Below are positions 8,321 to 16,428 of a stretch of DNA of 64,000 nucleotides, one piece after another. Under the pieces are notes generated by a model. The model was not told where the DNA came from. It saw nothing but the letters and a program-made list of their open reading frames with translations, and ran no database searches. This DNA is from DATMFV01 sp035555975 (GTDB lineage Bacteria > Verrucomicrobiota > Verrucomicrobiia > Chthoniobacterales > Chthoniobacteraceae). The stretch spans positions 23,601-87,600 of the forward strand of contig DATMFV010000014.1 in assembly GCA_035555975.1 (NCBI GenBank), given 5' to 3'. Made by a program: the position numbers and the translations under genes. Each line of letters begins with the position of its first letter. Position 1 is the stretch's first letter.

Positions 8321-9462
8321 GTGTCGTGTTAGGCTAGTTTATTGCAAAATTTCTCGATTTTCTCGAAGATTCGCTCAGGAGAAGCGGACCAGCAAAAAGG
8401 CACGGGATTTTGATTGTGAGCATCAATGTATCGCAAAATGGCATTTCGAAGTTGAGCAACGCTGGTGAATGAACCGCGGCGGATAACATCGAGCGTAATT
8501 TTTGCAAAGAATCGTTCGACTTGATTGAGCCAACTGGAGTGAGTGGGGATGAAATGGAGCTGCCAGCGCGGATGTCGCAACAGCCATTCTCGAACTGCCT
8601 TGGTTTTATGAGTCGCGTAGTTATCGACGATGACATGGATGCTCAGCTCTTTAGGCGTTGAGCGTTCGACGTGACGCAGAAACTCAATAAACTCATTCTG
8701 TCGATGACGAGGCTTGCATTGAGCAAAAATCTCTCCGGTTTTAATATCGAGAGCCGCGAAGAGGGTCGTCGTACCATGACGGAAATAGTCATGACTGGCT
8801 CGTTCCGGCGCCCCAGACATCATGGGAAGAATAGGCTGGCTTCGCTCCAAAGCCTGACATTGACTTTTCTCATCGACACTTAAAACCAGTGCGTTCTGCG
8901 GGGGGCTCATGTATAGCCCCACGACATCGCGAACCTTTTCTACAAAATAATCGTCGGTAGAGAGCTGGAAAGTTTCAGAGCGATGAGGAGCCAAACCAAA
9001 GGTGCGCCAGATCACTGAAATCCTCTCATTGGAAACACCCACTTTAGCCGCCATCCTTCGCGTACTCCAATGCGTCGATTGATCTGGTTTTGTTTCCAGC
9101 GTAAGACGTAAAATCTCTGCCACCTTTTCATCGGAAATTTGACGAGGAGGGCCGCTTCTGGGTGCATCAGAAAGTCCTCCAATGCTTTCTGCCAAAAACC
9201 GTTTCCGCCATTTTCCAACGGAGGGTCGAGAGAATCCTACGCGCCTCGAAATTTCTTCATCACTGAGGCCTTCCGCGCTTAAAAGAACCGAACGCGCCCG
9301 TTTCGCTTCCGATTGGGGAGTCTTGTGTGCCTCCACCATACGAAGTAGCTCTGCGCGTTCTTCTTCGCTCAATTTGGGCCGTTGGGCTGGTCGTCCTCTT
9401 CTCATGAGGTCAATCATAACAGGTATCACAAAATTAAGTAAAGAACTAAGCTAACGGCACAC
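8321..9462 (-). mobile_element. IS630-family insertion sequence, complete
   Basis: 1142 bp between TA dinucleotides at 8319-8320 and 9463-9464, as expected for IS630/Tc1-mariner elements that duplicate TA. The terminal repeats are GTGTCGTGTTAGGCTAGTT on the left (8321-8339) and the complement of AACTAAGCTAACGGCACAC on the right (9444-9462), matching at 14 of 19 positions. It contains one uninterrupted transposase. The right end lies 39 bp upstream of the beta-glucuronidase start. Confidence 0.9.
8329..9429 (-). CDS. IS630-family transposase
   Basis: 366 residues. The N-terminal half is a double HTH (LSDEEISRRVGFSRPSVGKWRKRF about 55-78; STRRMAAKVGVSNERISVIWRTF about 125-147). The C-terminal half is a DDE-type RNase H fold: LVLSVDEKSQ (first Asp), HVIVDNYATHKT (second Asp), and HSSWLNQVERFFAKI (the Glu). 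This is the standard IS630 layout and length. The frame is intact, so the copy may be active. Base composition is clearly lower in GC than the neighbours, consistent with recent arrival. Confidence 0.95.
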   Translation of the reverse strand: MIPVMIDLMRRGRPAQRPKLSEEERAELLRMVEAHKTPQSEAKRARSVLLSAEGLSDEEISRRVGFSRPSVGKWRKRFLAESIGGLSDAPRSGPPRQISDEKVAEILRLTLETKPDQSTHWSTRRMAAKVGVSNERISVIWRTFGLAPHRSETFQLSTDDYFVEKVRDVVGLYMSPPQNALVLSVDEKSQCQALERSQPILPMMSGAPERASHDYFRHGTTTLFAALDIKTGEIFAQCKPRHRQNEFIEFLRHVERSTPKELSIHVIVDNYATHKTKAVREWLLRHPRWQLHFIPTHSSWLNQVERFFAKITLDVIRRGSFTSVAQLRNAILRYIDAHNQNPVPFCWSASPERIFEKIEKFCNKLA

Positions 9463-9503
9463 TAGACCGCGCTACGGCGGGTCAAGAACAAAGCCGAATC
9501 ATC

Positions 9504-11408
9504 ATGACACCTTTGGTTGAAAAATTCGCTCTTGTCGCGACCGTCCTTCTGACGGTGACCGCCACGCTGCGCGCGCAATCCGGCCCGACGGCCTCCACAC
9601 CCCACTCCGGCGGGCTTCTCCACCCGCAACAGAACCGGTATCGCAACGTCCTTGATCTCTCCGGGCTCTGGCAGTTTCAGCCCGACCCCAAAGAGGAAGG
9701 CGAAGCGAACGGGTGGTTCAACCAACTGCCCGCACCGCGCCCGATTCCGGTCCCGTGCAGTTGGAACGATCTCTTTGACGATGCGAAGAACTATCTCGAT
9801 CTTGCGTGGTATCGCAGGGAATTCAGCGCGCCCTCCGGCTGGCGCGGGCAACGCGTCTTTGTCCGCGTGGGCTCGGCCAACTATGCCGCGAAAGTCTGGG
9901 TAAACGGCGTAAAGGTGGCCGAACATCTCGGCGGGCACCTGCCGTTCGTGGTGGATGTCTCGGAGCAACTGGTCTGGGACAAGGAAAACGTCATCGCCAT
10001 CGCGGTTGAAAACAAACAACTGCTCGGACGCGTTCCACCCGGGCCCGGGACGAGCGGCGGGGGTGTGGCCGGGGTGCTGGGGGGTTATCCGCTGACGACG
10101 TACGATTTCTTTCCCTACTCGGGCCTGCACCGGCCCGTGGTGCTCTACTCCGTTCCTTCGGCTGCGCATATTGACGACATCACCGCGGTGACTTCCATCG
10201 ACGGCAAGGAGGGTGTGGTGCGCGTCACGGTGGTTGCCGCCGGGGCTTCCCCGGAAGAAGGCAAGGTGCGGCTCGGTGAGATCGAAGCAGCGCTGACCTT
10301 CCGCGACGGTTTGGCGGAGGCGACCCTGAAGGTCCCGGACGCCCGGCTCTGGAGCCCGTCGGACCCCCATCTCTACCCGATGACCGTGACGCTTGTCGAA
10401 AACGGGAAGGCGACCGATGGCTATACGCTCGATGTCGGCATCCGCACCATTGCGGTACAGGGCGACCGCATCCTGCTCAACGGCCGGCCGATCCGGTTGA
10501 AAGGTTTCGGGATGCACGAAGATTTTCCGATCCATGGCCGGGGGTTGGACCTGCCCGTCTGGGTTCGCAACTTCGAGTTATTGAAGTGGGTCGGCGCGAA
10601 TTCGTTGCGCACGTCACACTACCCGTATGCCGAGGAAGTGATGCAACTTGCCGACCGGCTCGGGTTTCTCGTGATCAACGAAATCCCCGCCGTCGGTCTG
10701 AACTTTGAAGACCCGCCGGAGGCAACGGCGGCGCGCCTTCTCCAATGCAAACAACAGATCCGCGAATTGATCGCCCGCGACAAGAACCACCCGAGCACCA
10801 TCCTGTGGTCGGTGGCCAACGAACCGATGGCCGGGCCGCTTCTGGGGCGCGGCGGGCCGGTGCCGCAGGCAACGGAAGCGGGCATGAAATTCTTCAGGGA
10901 GATGCTTGCGGAGACCCGCCGCCTCGACCCGACCCGGCCGGTGACACTGGTCGGCGTTCAGGGCGGCCCGGACGAATGGCTCGACCTTTTTGACGTGATC
11001 GCGATCAACCGTTACTACGGGTGGTACGTTGCGGGCGGGCAACTCGATGCGGGGGCCGGGATGCTGGCCGATGAACTCGACGCCCTGCACGCAAAGTTCG
11101 GCAAGCCGATCATCCTCGCGGAGTTTGGCACCGACACCATGCCCGGCGTCCACAACCAGCCGCCGGAAATGTGGAGCGAGGAATACCAGGTGGAGTACCT
11201 TCGCCGCTACCTTGATGTGGCCTCCGGTCGGCCATTCATGGCAGGGATGCACGTCTGGAACTTCGCCGATTTCAAGACCGGCCAGGGGACCAGCCGCGCC
11301 GGGGGCATGAATTTCAAGGGCGTCTTCACCCGCGACCGGAGGCCGAAGATGGGGGCGCATTTTCTGCGCTCGCAGTGGCTGGAGAAGGAGAGCGACGCTT
11401 CAGAATAG
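9504..11408 (+). CDS. Exported beta-glucuronidase, glycoside hydrolase family 2
   Basis: 634 residues. A signal peptide (FALVATVLLTVTATLRAQS) is followed by the GH2 sugar-binding jelly roll (YRNVLDLSGLWQF, WYRREF, AKVWVNGVKVAEHLGGHLPF), an immunoglobulin-like middle domain (about 225-300), and a TIM barrel from about 310. The acid/base is Glu440 in WSVANEP and the nucleophile Glu540 in ILAEFGTD. N603-F-K605 before GVFTRDRRPK matches the N-x-K pair that recognises the glucuronate carboxylate in E. coli GUS, which is why I prefer glucuronidase to galactosidase. It is convergent with a hexuronate transporter (53 bp apart). The IS630 copy ends 39 bp upstream, so its native promoter may be displaced. 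Confidence 0.88.
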   Translation: MTPLVEKFALVATVLLTVTATLRAQSGPTASTPHSGGLLHPQQNRYRNVLDLSGLWQFQPDPKEEGEANGWFNQLPAPRPIPVPCSWNDLFDDAKNYLDLAWYRREFSAPSGWRGQRVFVRVGSANYAAKVWVNGVKVAEHLGGHLPFVVDVSEQLVWDKENVIAIAVENKQLLGRVPPGPGTSGGGVAGVLGGYPLTTYDFFPYSGLHRPVVLYSVPSAAHIDDITAVTSIDGKEGVVRVTVVAAGASPEEGKVRLGEIEAALTFRDGLAEATLKVPDARLWSPSDPHLYPMTVTLVENGKATDGYTLDVGIRTIAVQGDRILLNGRPIRLKGFGMHEDFPIHGRGLDLPVWVRNFELLKWVGANSLRTSHYPYAEEVMQLADRLGFLVINEIPAVGLNFEDPPEATAARLLQCKQQIRELIARDKNHPSTILWSVANEPMAGPLLGRGGPVPQATEAGMKFFREMLAETRRLDPTRPVTLVGVQGGPDEWLDLFDVIAINRYYGWYVAGGQLDAGAGMLADELDALHAKFGKPIILAEFGTDTMPGVHNQPPEMWSEEYQVEYLRRYLDVASGRPFMAGMHVWNFADFKTGQGTSRAGGMNFKGVFTRDRRPKMGAHFLRSQWLEKESDASE

Positions 11409-11460
11409 TTGGCTCTTCACGGGTGGGGGCATGGGAGCAAGGTGCGAACCTTCCGGCGGC

Positions 11461-12759
11461 TCATGCGGCTTCTTCCCCTTCCAGCCGGGCCGGTTCGAGC
11501 CTTGGCACCAGCCAGTGAATGACCCCGAGGGCGGCGAGGTAGGCAAAGGCGCAGATGGTGAGCAGCGGGCTGTAGTTATTGTTGGTGAAAAAGAGGAGGT
11601 AGCCGATGGCTGCGGAAGCGACCATGTTGCCCACGGCTCCCGCCATGCCGCCGATCCCCGTCACCGAACCGACGGCGCGCCGGGGAAACGTATCGGAAAC
11701 CAGTGTATAAAGATTGGCCGACCACCCCTGATGAGCCGCCGCCGCGAGGCTGATGAGGGCGACGGTGCCCCAGAGATGGTGCACCCACCCGGCGAAGACC
11801 ATCGGGACCACGCAGAGCGCACAGATCAGCATGGCGCTCTTGCGTGCCGCATTGACGGTGTGGCCGCGTTTGATGAGCGCGGACGAAATCCAGCCGCCCG
11901 CGATGCTGCCGACATCGGCGGCGATATAGATCACGACCAGCGGCAACGCCAATCCGCTCAGTTCAAGGTCATAGGTTTCCGAAAAATACTTCGGCAACCA
12001 GAAGAGAAAGAACCACCAGACGGGATCGGTCATGAACTTTCCGAGGGAGAAAGCCCAAGTCTGGCGGTGCGGCCAGAGACGGACCCACGGGATGGTGGCG
12101 GTCGGCTCCGCCGGATCGCTTTGAATATAGGCCAGTTCGCCGGGTGAAAGATGCGGGTGTTCCTCCGGCTTGCGGTAAAAGACCCGCCATAACACCAGCC
12201 AGACGAAACCGAGCGCGCCGATGAGGATGAAAGCCCATTGCCAGCCGAGCGTGACGGCGATGAAAGGGACCAGGAGCGGCGCGGCAATGGCGCCGACGTT
12301 GGAGCCGGAATTAAAGATCCCCGTTGCCAGAGCGCGTTCCTTTTTGGGAAACCACTCGGCGATGGTTTTGACCGCTCCGGGAAAGTTGCCCGCCTCCCCG
12401 AGTGCGAGCGCAAACCGGGCAACGCCAAACCCGACCGCCGACCGCGCCAGTGCATGGGCCATCGCGGCAAGGCTCCAGAAAGAGATCGCCAGCGAGAAGC
12501 CATTACGCGTCCCGATCCGGTCCATCAGGCTCCCCATTCCCAGAAGGCCGATGGCGTAGGCGATATGAAAGGAAAGCACGATATAGCCATACTCGATCTC
12601 GCTCCACCCGATCACCTCCTGCAACTTGGGCGCGAGGATGCTGAAAACCTGTCGGTCGATGTAGTTGATCGCGGTCGCGAAAAAAAGGAGCGCACAAATC
12701 ACCCAACGGTAGTGACCAACCCGTGGGGAGGTCGAAGCGGCAGGGGAGGAGGTGGTCAT
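11461..12759 (-). CDS. MFS hexuronate transporter, ExuT-like
   Basis: 432 residues with about 12 hydrophobic segments. The opening (YRWVICALLFFATAINYIDRQVFS) and the segment GEAGNFPGAVKTIAEWFPKKERALATG are hallmarks of the anion:cation symporter branch that includes ExuT and GudP. The likely role is proton-coupled uptake of glucuronate/galacturonate across the inner membrane. It is convergent with the beta-glucuronidase, so released glucuronic acid could be taken up here. The start at 12759 faces the divergent operon starting at 12990 across a 230-bp gap. Confidence 0.87.
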   Translation of the reverse strand: MTTSSPAASTSPRVGHYRWVICALLFFATAINYIDRQVFSILAPKLQEVIGWSEIEYGYIVLSFHIAYAIGLLGMGSLMDRIGTRNGFSLAISFWSLAAMAHALARSAVGFGVARFALALGEAGNFPGAVKTIAEWFPKKERALATGIFNSGSNVGAIAAPLLVPFIAVTLGWQWAFILIGALGFVWLVLWRVFYRKPEEHPHLSPGELAYIQSDPAEPTATIPWVRLWPHRQTWAFSLGKFMTDPVWWFFLFWLPKYFSETYDLELSGLALPLVVIYIAADVGSIAGGWISSALIKRGHTVNAARKSAMLICALCVVPMVFAGWVHHLWGTVALISLAAAAHQGWSANLYTLVSDTFPRRAVGSVTGIGGMAGAVGNMVASAAIGYLLFFTNNNYSPLLTICAFAYLAALGVIHWLVPRLEPARLEGEEAA

Positions 12760-12967
12760 AAGGTGTGGGAAGCCCCTTCATTAAAACCTGCGACGGGACG
12801 GAACGCAAACGAGATCGCATCCCCGGCACGCGCCCGACCACCCGCGGCTTGACCAGGGAGTGCAAATCGTTTAGACGCTGTGGTTCAACTCCCCGGGACG
12901 GACTGATGATGGGATCATCATCTGAAGTCGCGATGCACCTGCCCCCCGAAGTCGAGAAGGTGATCTC

Positions 12968-12983
12968 AGGAGGGGAGCCGGAG
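12968..12983 (+). promoter_or_regulatory. Ribosome binding sites deciding the 12990 start
   Basis: AGGAGGGG (12968-12975) and GGAG (12980-12983) precede the ATG at 12990; the second has a 6-nt spacer. This favours 12990 over upstream in-frame starts (12765, about 12906), which would add a non-conserved-looking basic extension. Confidence 0.6.
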
Positions 12984-12989
12984 CGTGAA

Positions 12990-14498
12990 ATGAATCATCC
13001 CCCGTTACCAGGATTGGTGGAATGGCTTGGCCGCTGGCAAAAGGAACGCCTGGTCAGGGCGGCGCTGCCTGTCGCCCGGGCGCTTGGGCTGGCGATGCTT
13101 CTTTTTCTCGCCGTGCTGGTGATTTTTTCGCCTCCCCGGCCCTTGCTCGTCGCCATGGCGATCGCGGTGGCGGTCTGCTGGATGGCGGCGATCGGTTTTC
13201 TCGGAGCGGTTTATCGCCGACGCCCTCCGCCCGGCGTGCTGGCCAGGCGGGTCGATGCCATCCTGAACCTTCCCGACGATCTGCTGGCCCTTGCGGAATG
13301 GCCGGCGCAGGAAGAGGCATGGCATCGCGCCAGTTGGCAGAGAAGTCACGACCGGCTCGCCACCCTCGACGCCAGGACCGCCTGGCCGGTGCCGATCCCG
13401 CGCCCGACGCTCCTGACGGGGGCGGCGACGCTGCTTCTCACCCTCGGCATCGGGGCTGTCGGCTGGGTTCAATGGCAGAAGCAGACCGCCGCGCTGGCGC
13501 GAGAGGGGGCGGCGCGGCAGGAGCGGCAGGCGCTCTCCCTTGAACTGTTTGAAGACTGGAAAGGCTTCGTGGAACTGACCGACGACACCGAACTGAAGCA
13601 ACTTTTCACCGAAGCGGCCCGGCTTCAGGAAGCGCTTCAGGCGCGGGACCCGATGGAGGCGATGCTGGAGATGAACCGGATCGACGAAGCGATGGCCGCC
13701 ATGGAAAGCGCCGTCCGGAGCGACGGGATCTCCTCCCAGGCCGAGGCGATGGCCGAGGTTCTGGAGGCTTTTGAGGGAATGGGCGCGCTCGGGGCCGCCC
13801 TGCGCCGGGGCGACTTCGACGCCGCAGCCCGGGAGGCGGGAGAGCGGGTCTCGCAACTGGAGAGCGAGCCTGATGCCCGCGCCGCCCTGCGCCGCGATGC
13901 CGCCGTTGCCGAAATGCTCGCCACCCAATCGCTGGCCGCCCGCCGGAACGGCCATGGAAACCTTTCCCGGGCACTGGAGCAGCTCGCCGCGACTGCGGGC
14001 GCGAAGAAGGAGTCGATCCCGCAGCGTGATCTCGTCGCGCCGACGAAGACCTTGCGCAACGAGTTCGCCCAAGAGGCCCGGCGGCAGAACCGGGGACGGA
14101 TGGCGGGCCTCGCCCGGCAACAACTGGAAACCCTGCGTCGCCGCCTCACGGGGGAAAACCCTCGGGAGAACCCGTTTCCCTCGCTCTGTCTGGCGTGCAA
14201 CGGCCCTCAACCCGGCAGCGGGACGACCGGTCAGGCTCAGGGGGAAGCGACCCGGCTCGCCGAAGCCACCCGCGAAGAAGCGCTCACCGGAACGATCGGG
14301 GAAGGCGAGTCGGAGACCGGGACGCTTTCGGCCTCCAGCGGTTCCGGCGCGGTACAGGCCGCAACGAAACCGACCCGTTTCTCCGATTACGTCGAGCTTT
14401 CCAGAAAAGCCGTGGCCGACGAAAATCTCCCGCTGGCCCATCGCCGGGTCATTCGTACCTATTTCGAACGCATCCGCCCTCTTCCGCACCATGATTGA
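12990..14498 (+). CDS. Membrane protein of MoxR/Bat-type operon (DUF4175-like)
   Basis: 502 residues from the ATG with the good ribosome site. Two transmembrane helices lie near 30-75 (LGLAMLLFLAVLVIFS, VAVCWMAAIGFLGAVY) and a third near 145-165 (LTGAATLLLTLGIGAVGWV). The rest is a long charged, Ala/Glu/Arg-rich helical region (about 170-430), probably coiled coil, ending in RFSDYVELSRKAVADENLPLAHRRVIRTYFERIR. A short C-terminal element of this kind (YR..V..YF..I) is typical of the membrane protein that precedes MoxR in such operons in Planctomycetes and Verrucomicrobia. Its stop overlaps the MoxR start by 8 bp. The biochemical role is unknown. Confidence 0.7.
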   Translation: MNHPPLPGLVEWLGRWQKERLVRAALPVARALGLAMLLFLAVLVIFSPPRPLLVAMAIAVAVCWMAAIGFLGAVYRRRPPPGVLARRVDAILNLPDDLLALAEWPAQEEAWHRASWQRSHDRLATLDARTAWPVPIPRPTLLTGAATLLLTLGIGAVGWVQWQKQTAALAREGAARQERQALSLELFEDWKGFVELTDDTELKQLFTEAARLQEALQARDPMEAMLEMNRIDEAMAAMESAVRSDGISSQAEAMAEVLEAFEGMGALGAALRRGDFDAAAREAGERVSQLESEPDARAALRRDAAVAEMLATQSLAARRNGHGNLSRALEQLAATAGAKKESIPQRDLVAPTKTLRNEFAQEARRQNRGRMAGLARQQLETLRRRLTGENPRENPFPSLCLACNGPQPGSGTTGQAQGEATRLAEATREEALTGTIGEGESETGTLSASSGSGAVQAATKPTRFSDYVELSRKAVADENLPLAHRRVIRTYFERIRPLPHHD

Positions 14499-15519
14499 AG
14501 CTCCCCCCTCCTCCGCCGCCTCTTCTCCCGAAGCCGCCATCGCCCTTTTCCAACAACGTTTCCAGACCCTTGAGGAGGCGATCTCCCGCTCCATGGTCGG
14601 GCAGGAGGAGGTGATCCGGTACGCCGTCATGGCGATGGTCGCAGGAGGCCACGTCCTGCTGGAAGGGGTGCCGGGGCTCGGGAAGACCCTGCTGGTCAAA
14701 ACGATTGCTTCCGCCCTGCACCTGAAGTTTCAACGGGTGCAGTTTACGCCCGACCTGATGCCCTCCGATCTCCTCGGCTCCACGCTCCTGCTCGAAGATG
14801 GCCGCGGGCAGCATCAGTTCCGCTACGAACCGGGGCCGATCTTCTGCAACGTGCTGCTCGGGGACGAGATCAACCGCGCAACGCCGAAAACGCAATCCGC
14901 CCTGCTCGAAGCGATGCAGGAAGGGCAGGTGACCGTCGGCGGGGAGACGCGGCCCCTGCCGCAGCCGTTCTTTGTCCTCGCCACGCAAAACCCGCTGGAG
15001 ATGGAGGGAACCTACCCGTTGCCGGAAGCGCAGATGGACCGCTTCTTTTTCCAGTTGCTGGTGCCGTATCCCGGGGAGGAAGAGTTCACCCGCATCCTGG
15101 AACTCCCCCCGGCCGGGTCCGGAACGATGCCGGCCGTTCTCACCGGCGAAGACCTGCTCGAAATGCGCGCCACCGCAGCCGCGCTCCCCGCCACGGCCAC
15201 GCTACGCCAGCGGGCGGTGCGGCTGGTCATGGCCACCCACCCCGGTTCGCCGTATGCCACCCCGGAGGTGAAGCGTTACGTCCGCTACGGCGCGAGCCCG
15301 CGTGCGGGGCAGGCGTGCCTTGCCGCCGCGAGGATCGTCGCGGCACTCAAGGGCCGTTTTCATGTCGCTTCGGAAGACCTGGCCGCCGTGGCTCATCCCG
15401 TTTTACGACACCGGATGATGCTCAACTTCGAAGCGCAGGCCGACGGCCTCACAGCCGACGCCGTGCTGGACGGGGTGCTCTCGGCGTGCCGCGATCAATG
15501 GGCGAAGGAGGCCGAATAA
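14491..15519 (+). CDS. MoxR-family AAA+ ATPase
   Basis: 342 residues starting at the ATG that overlaps the preceding stop. Walker A is GVPGLGKT (59-66) and Walker B VLLGDE (about 121-126), followed by NRATPKTQSALLEAMQEGQVTV and FFVLATQNPLEMEGTYPLPEAQMDRF, which are diagnostic for MoxR proteins. Known biology: MoxR ATPases act as chaperones that insert metals or assemble complexes together with VWA-domain partners, and here the VWA genes follow directly. The C-terminal lid (about 240-335) is complete. Confidence 0.95.
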   Translation: MIEAPPSSAASSPEAAIALFQQRFQTLEEAISRSMVGQEEVIRYAVMAMVAGGHVLLEGVPGLGKTLLVKTIASALHLKFQRVQFTPDLMPSDLLGSTLLLEDGRGQHQFRYEPGPIFCNVLLGDEINRATPKTQSALLEAMQEGQVTVGGETRPLPQPFFVLATQNPLEMEGTYPLPEAQMDRFFFQLLVPYPGEEEFTRILELPPAGSGTMPAVLTGEDLLEMRATAAALPATATLRQRAVRLVMATHPGSPYATPEVKRYVRYGASPRAGQACLAAARIVAALKGRFHVASEDLAAVAHPVLRHRMMLNFEAQADGLTADAVLDGVLSACRDQWAKEAE

Positions 15520-15540
15520 ATCCCCACCGGGGTTGATGCC

Positions 15541-16428
15541 GTGACGGAACTCTTTGCGCCAGCTTTCCTCCGGAAGCTCGAGGGCCTTCACCTGCTCGCG
15601 CGGCAGATCGCGCGCGGGCGGATGCGTGCGGAGCGGCGCAGCGTCAGGCGCGGTTCCGGGCTGGAGTTTGCCGATTACCGCCCGTTCAGCCCCGGCGACG
15701 ATCTTCGCGGGATCGACTGGCGCGTCTACGCACGCCACCGCCACCTGCTCCTGAAACTTTTTGAGGAAGAGGAAGACCTGCATGTTCACCTCCTGCTCGA
15801 CTGCACCGCTTCGATGCAGTGGGGCGATCCGCCGAAGTTTGACCTCGCCCGCCGCCTCGCCGCCGGGTTGGCCTATCTTGCCCTGGCGAACCTCGACCGC
15901 GCCGGGATCGGCCCCCTCGGGCCGCATGCGCAACGCCCCTGGACGCCGAGCCGGGGCCGCGCTCACTTTCTTCCCCTCCTGCGTTATCTGGAGGGGTGCA
16001 CCACCGCCGCCGGGCCGGGCGAACTCTCCGCCAATGTCACCCGCTGGCTCGCCACACGGCCCCGTCGCGGGCTGGTCCTCTGGATCACCGACGCTTGGGG
16101 AGCGACCGCAGAAGATGCTTTTCTGGCCCTCGACCGCCTCCGTTATGCACGGCACGAGATCGCGCTGGTCCAGATCCGCCACCCCGACGAACTGGCGGCG
16201 GGCGAATTGGGCGAGTTCGAGTACGAGGAGGTCGAAACCGGCGCGACCAAAACGATGATCGTCGATCGCGCCGCCGCCGCGGCCTATGCGCAGGCCGTCC
16301 GCGCCTATGAGGAGGAACTGACCCGTTACTGCCACCGGCACGGCATCCCGCTCCTTCAGGCGCTGGCGACCGAACCGGCGGAGGAGATCCTCCGGCGTTC
16401 CCTGCTGGAAGGAGGGTTCGTGCGATGA
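15541..16428 (+). CDS. DUF58 protein (VWA-like partner of MoxR)
   Basis: 295 residues from a GTG at 15541, 21 bp after MoxR. The DUF58 core is clear: GSGLEFADYRPFSPGDDLRGIDWRVYAR (about 39-66), then a VWA-like strand LLLDCTASMQWG with a DxTxS variant of the metal-ion-dependent adhesion site. It is expected to be cytoplasmic or peripheral at the membrane and to work with the MoxR ATPase. The stop overlaps the next start by 4 bp. Confidence 0.92.
   Translation: MTELFAPAFLRKLEGLHLLARQIARGRMRAERRSVRRGSGLEFADYRPFSPGDDLRGIDWRVYARHRHLLLKLFEEEEDLHVHLLLDCTASMQWGDPPKFDLARRLAAGLAYLALANLDRAGIGPLGPHAQRPWTPSRGRAHFLPLLRYLEGCTTAAGPGELSANVTRWLATRPRRGLVLWITDAWGATAEDAFLALDRLRYARHEIALVQIRHPDELAAGELGEFEYEEVETGATKTMIVDRAAAAAYAQAVRAYEEELTRYCHRHGIPLLQALATEPAEEILRRSLLEGGFVR

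Noticed and set aside
13771..14490. Upstream extension of the MoxR frame
   Set aside because: It is the shifted frame of the preceding gene; MoxR sequence and the overlapping ATG begin at 14491.
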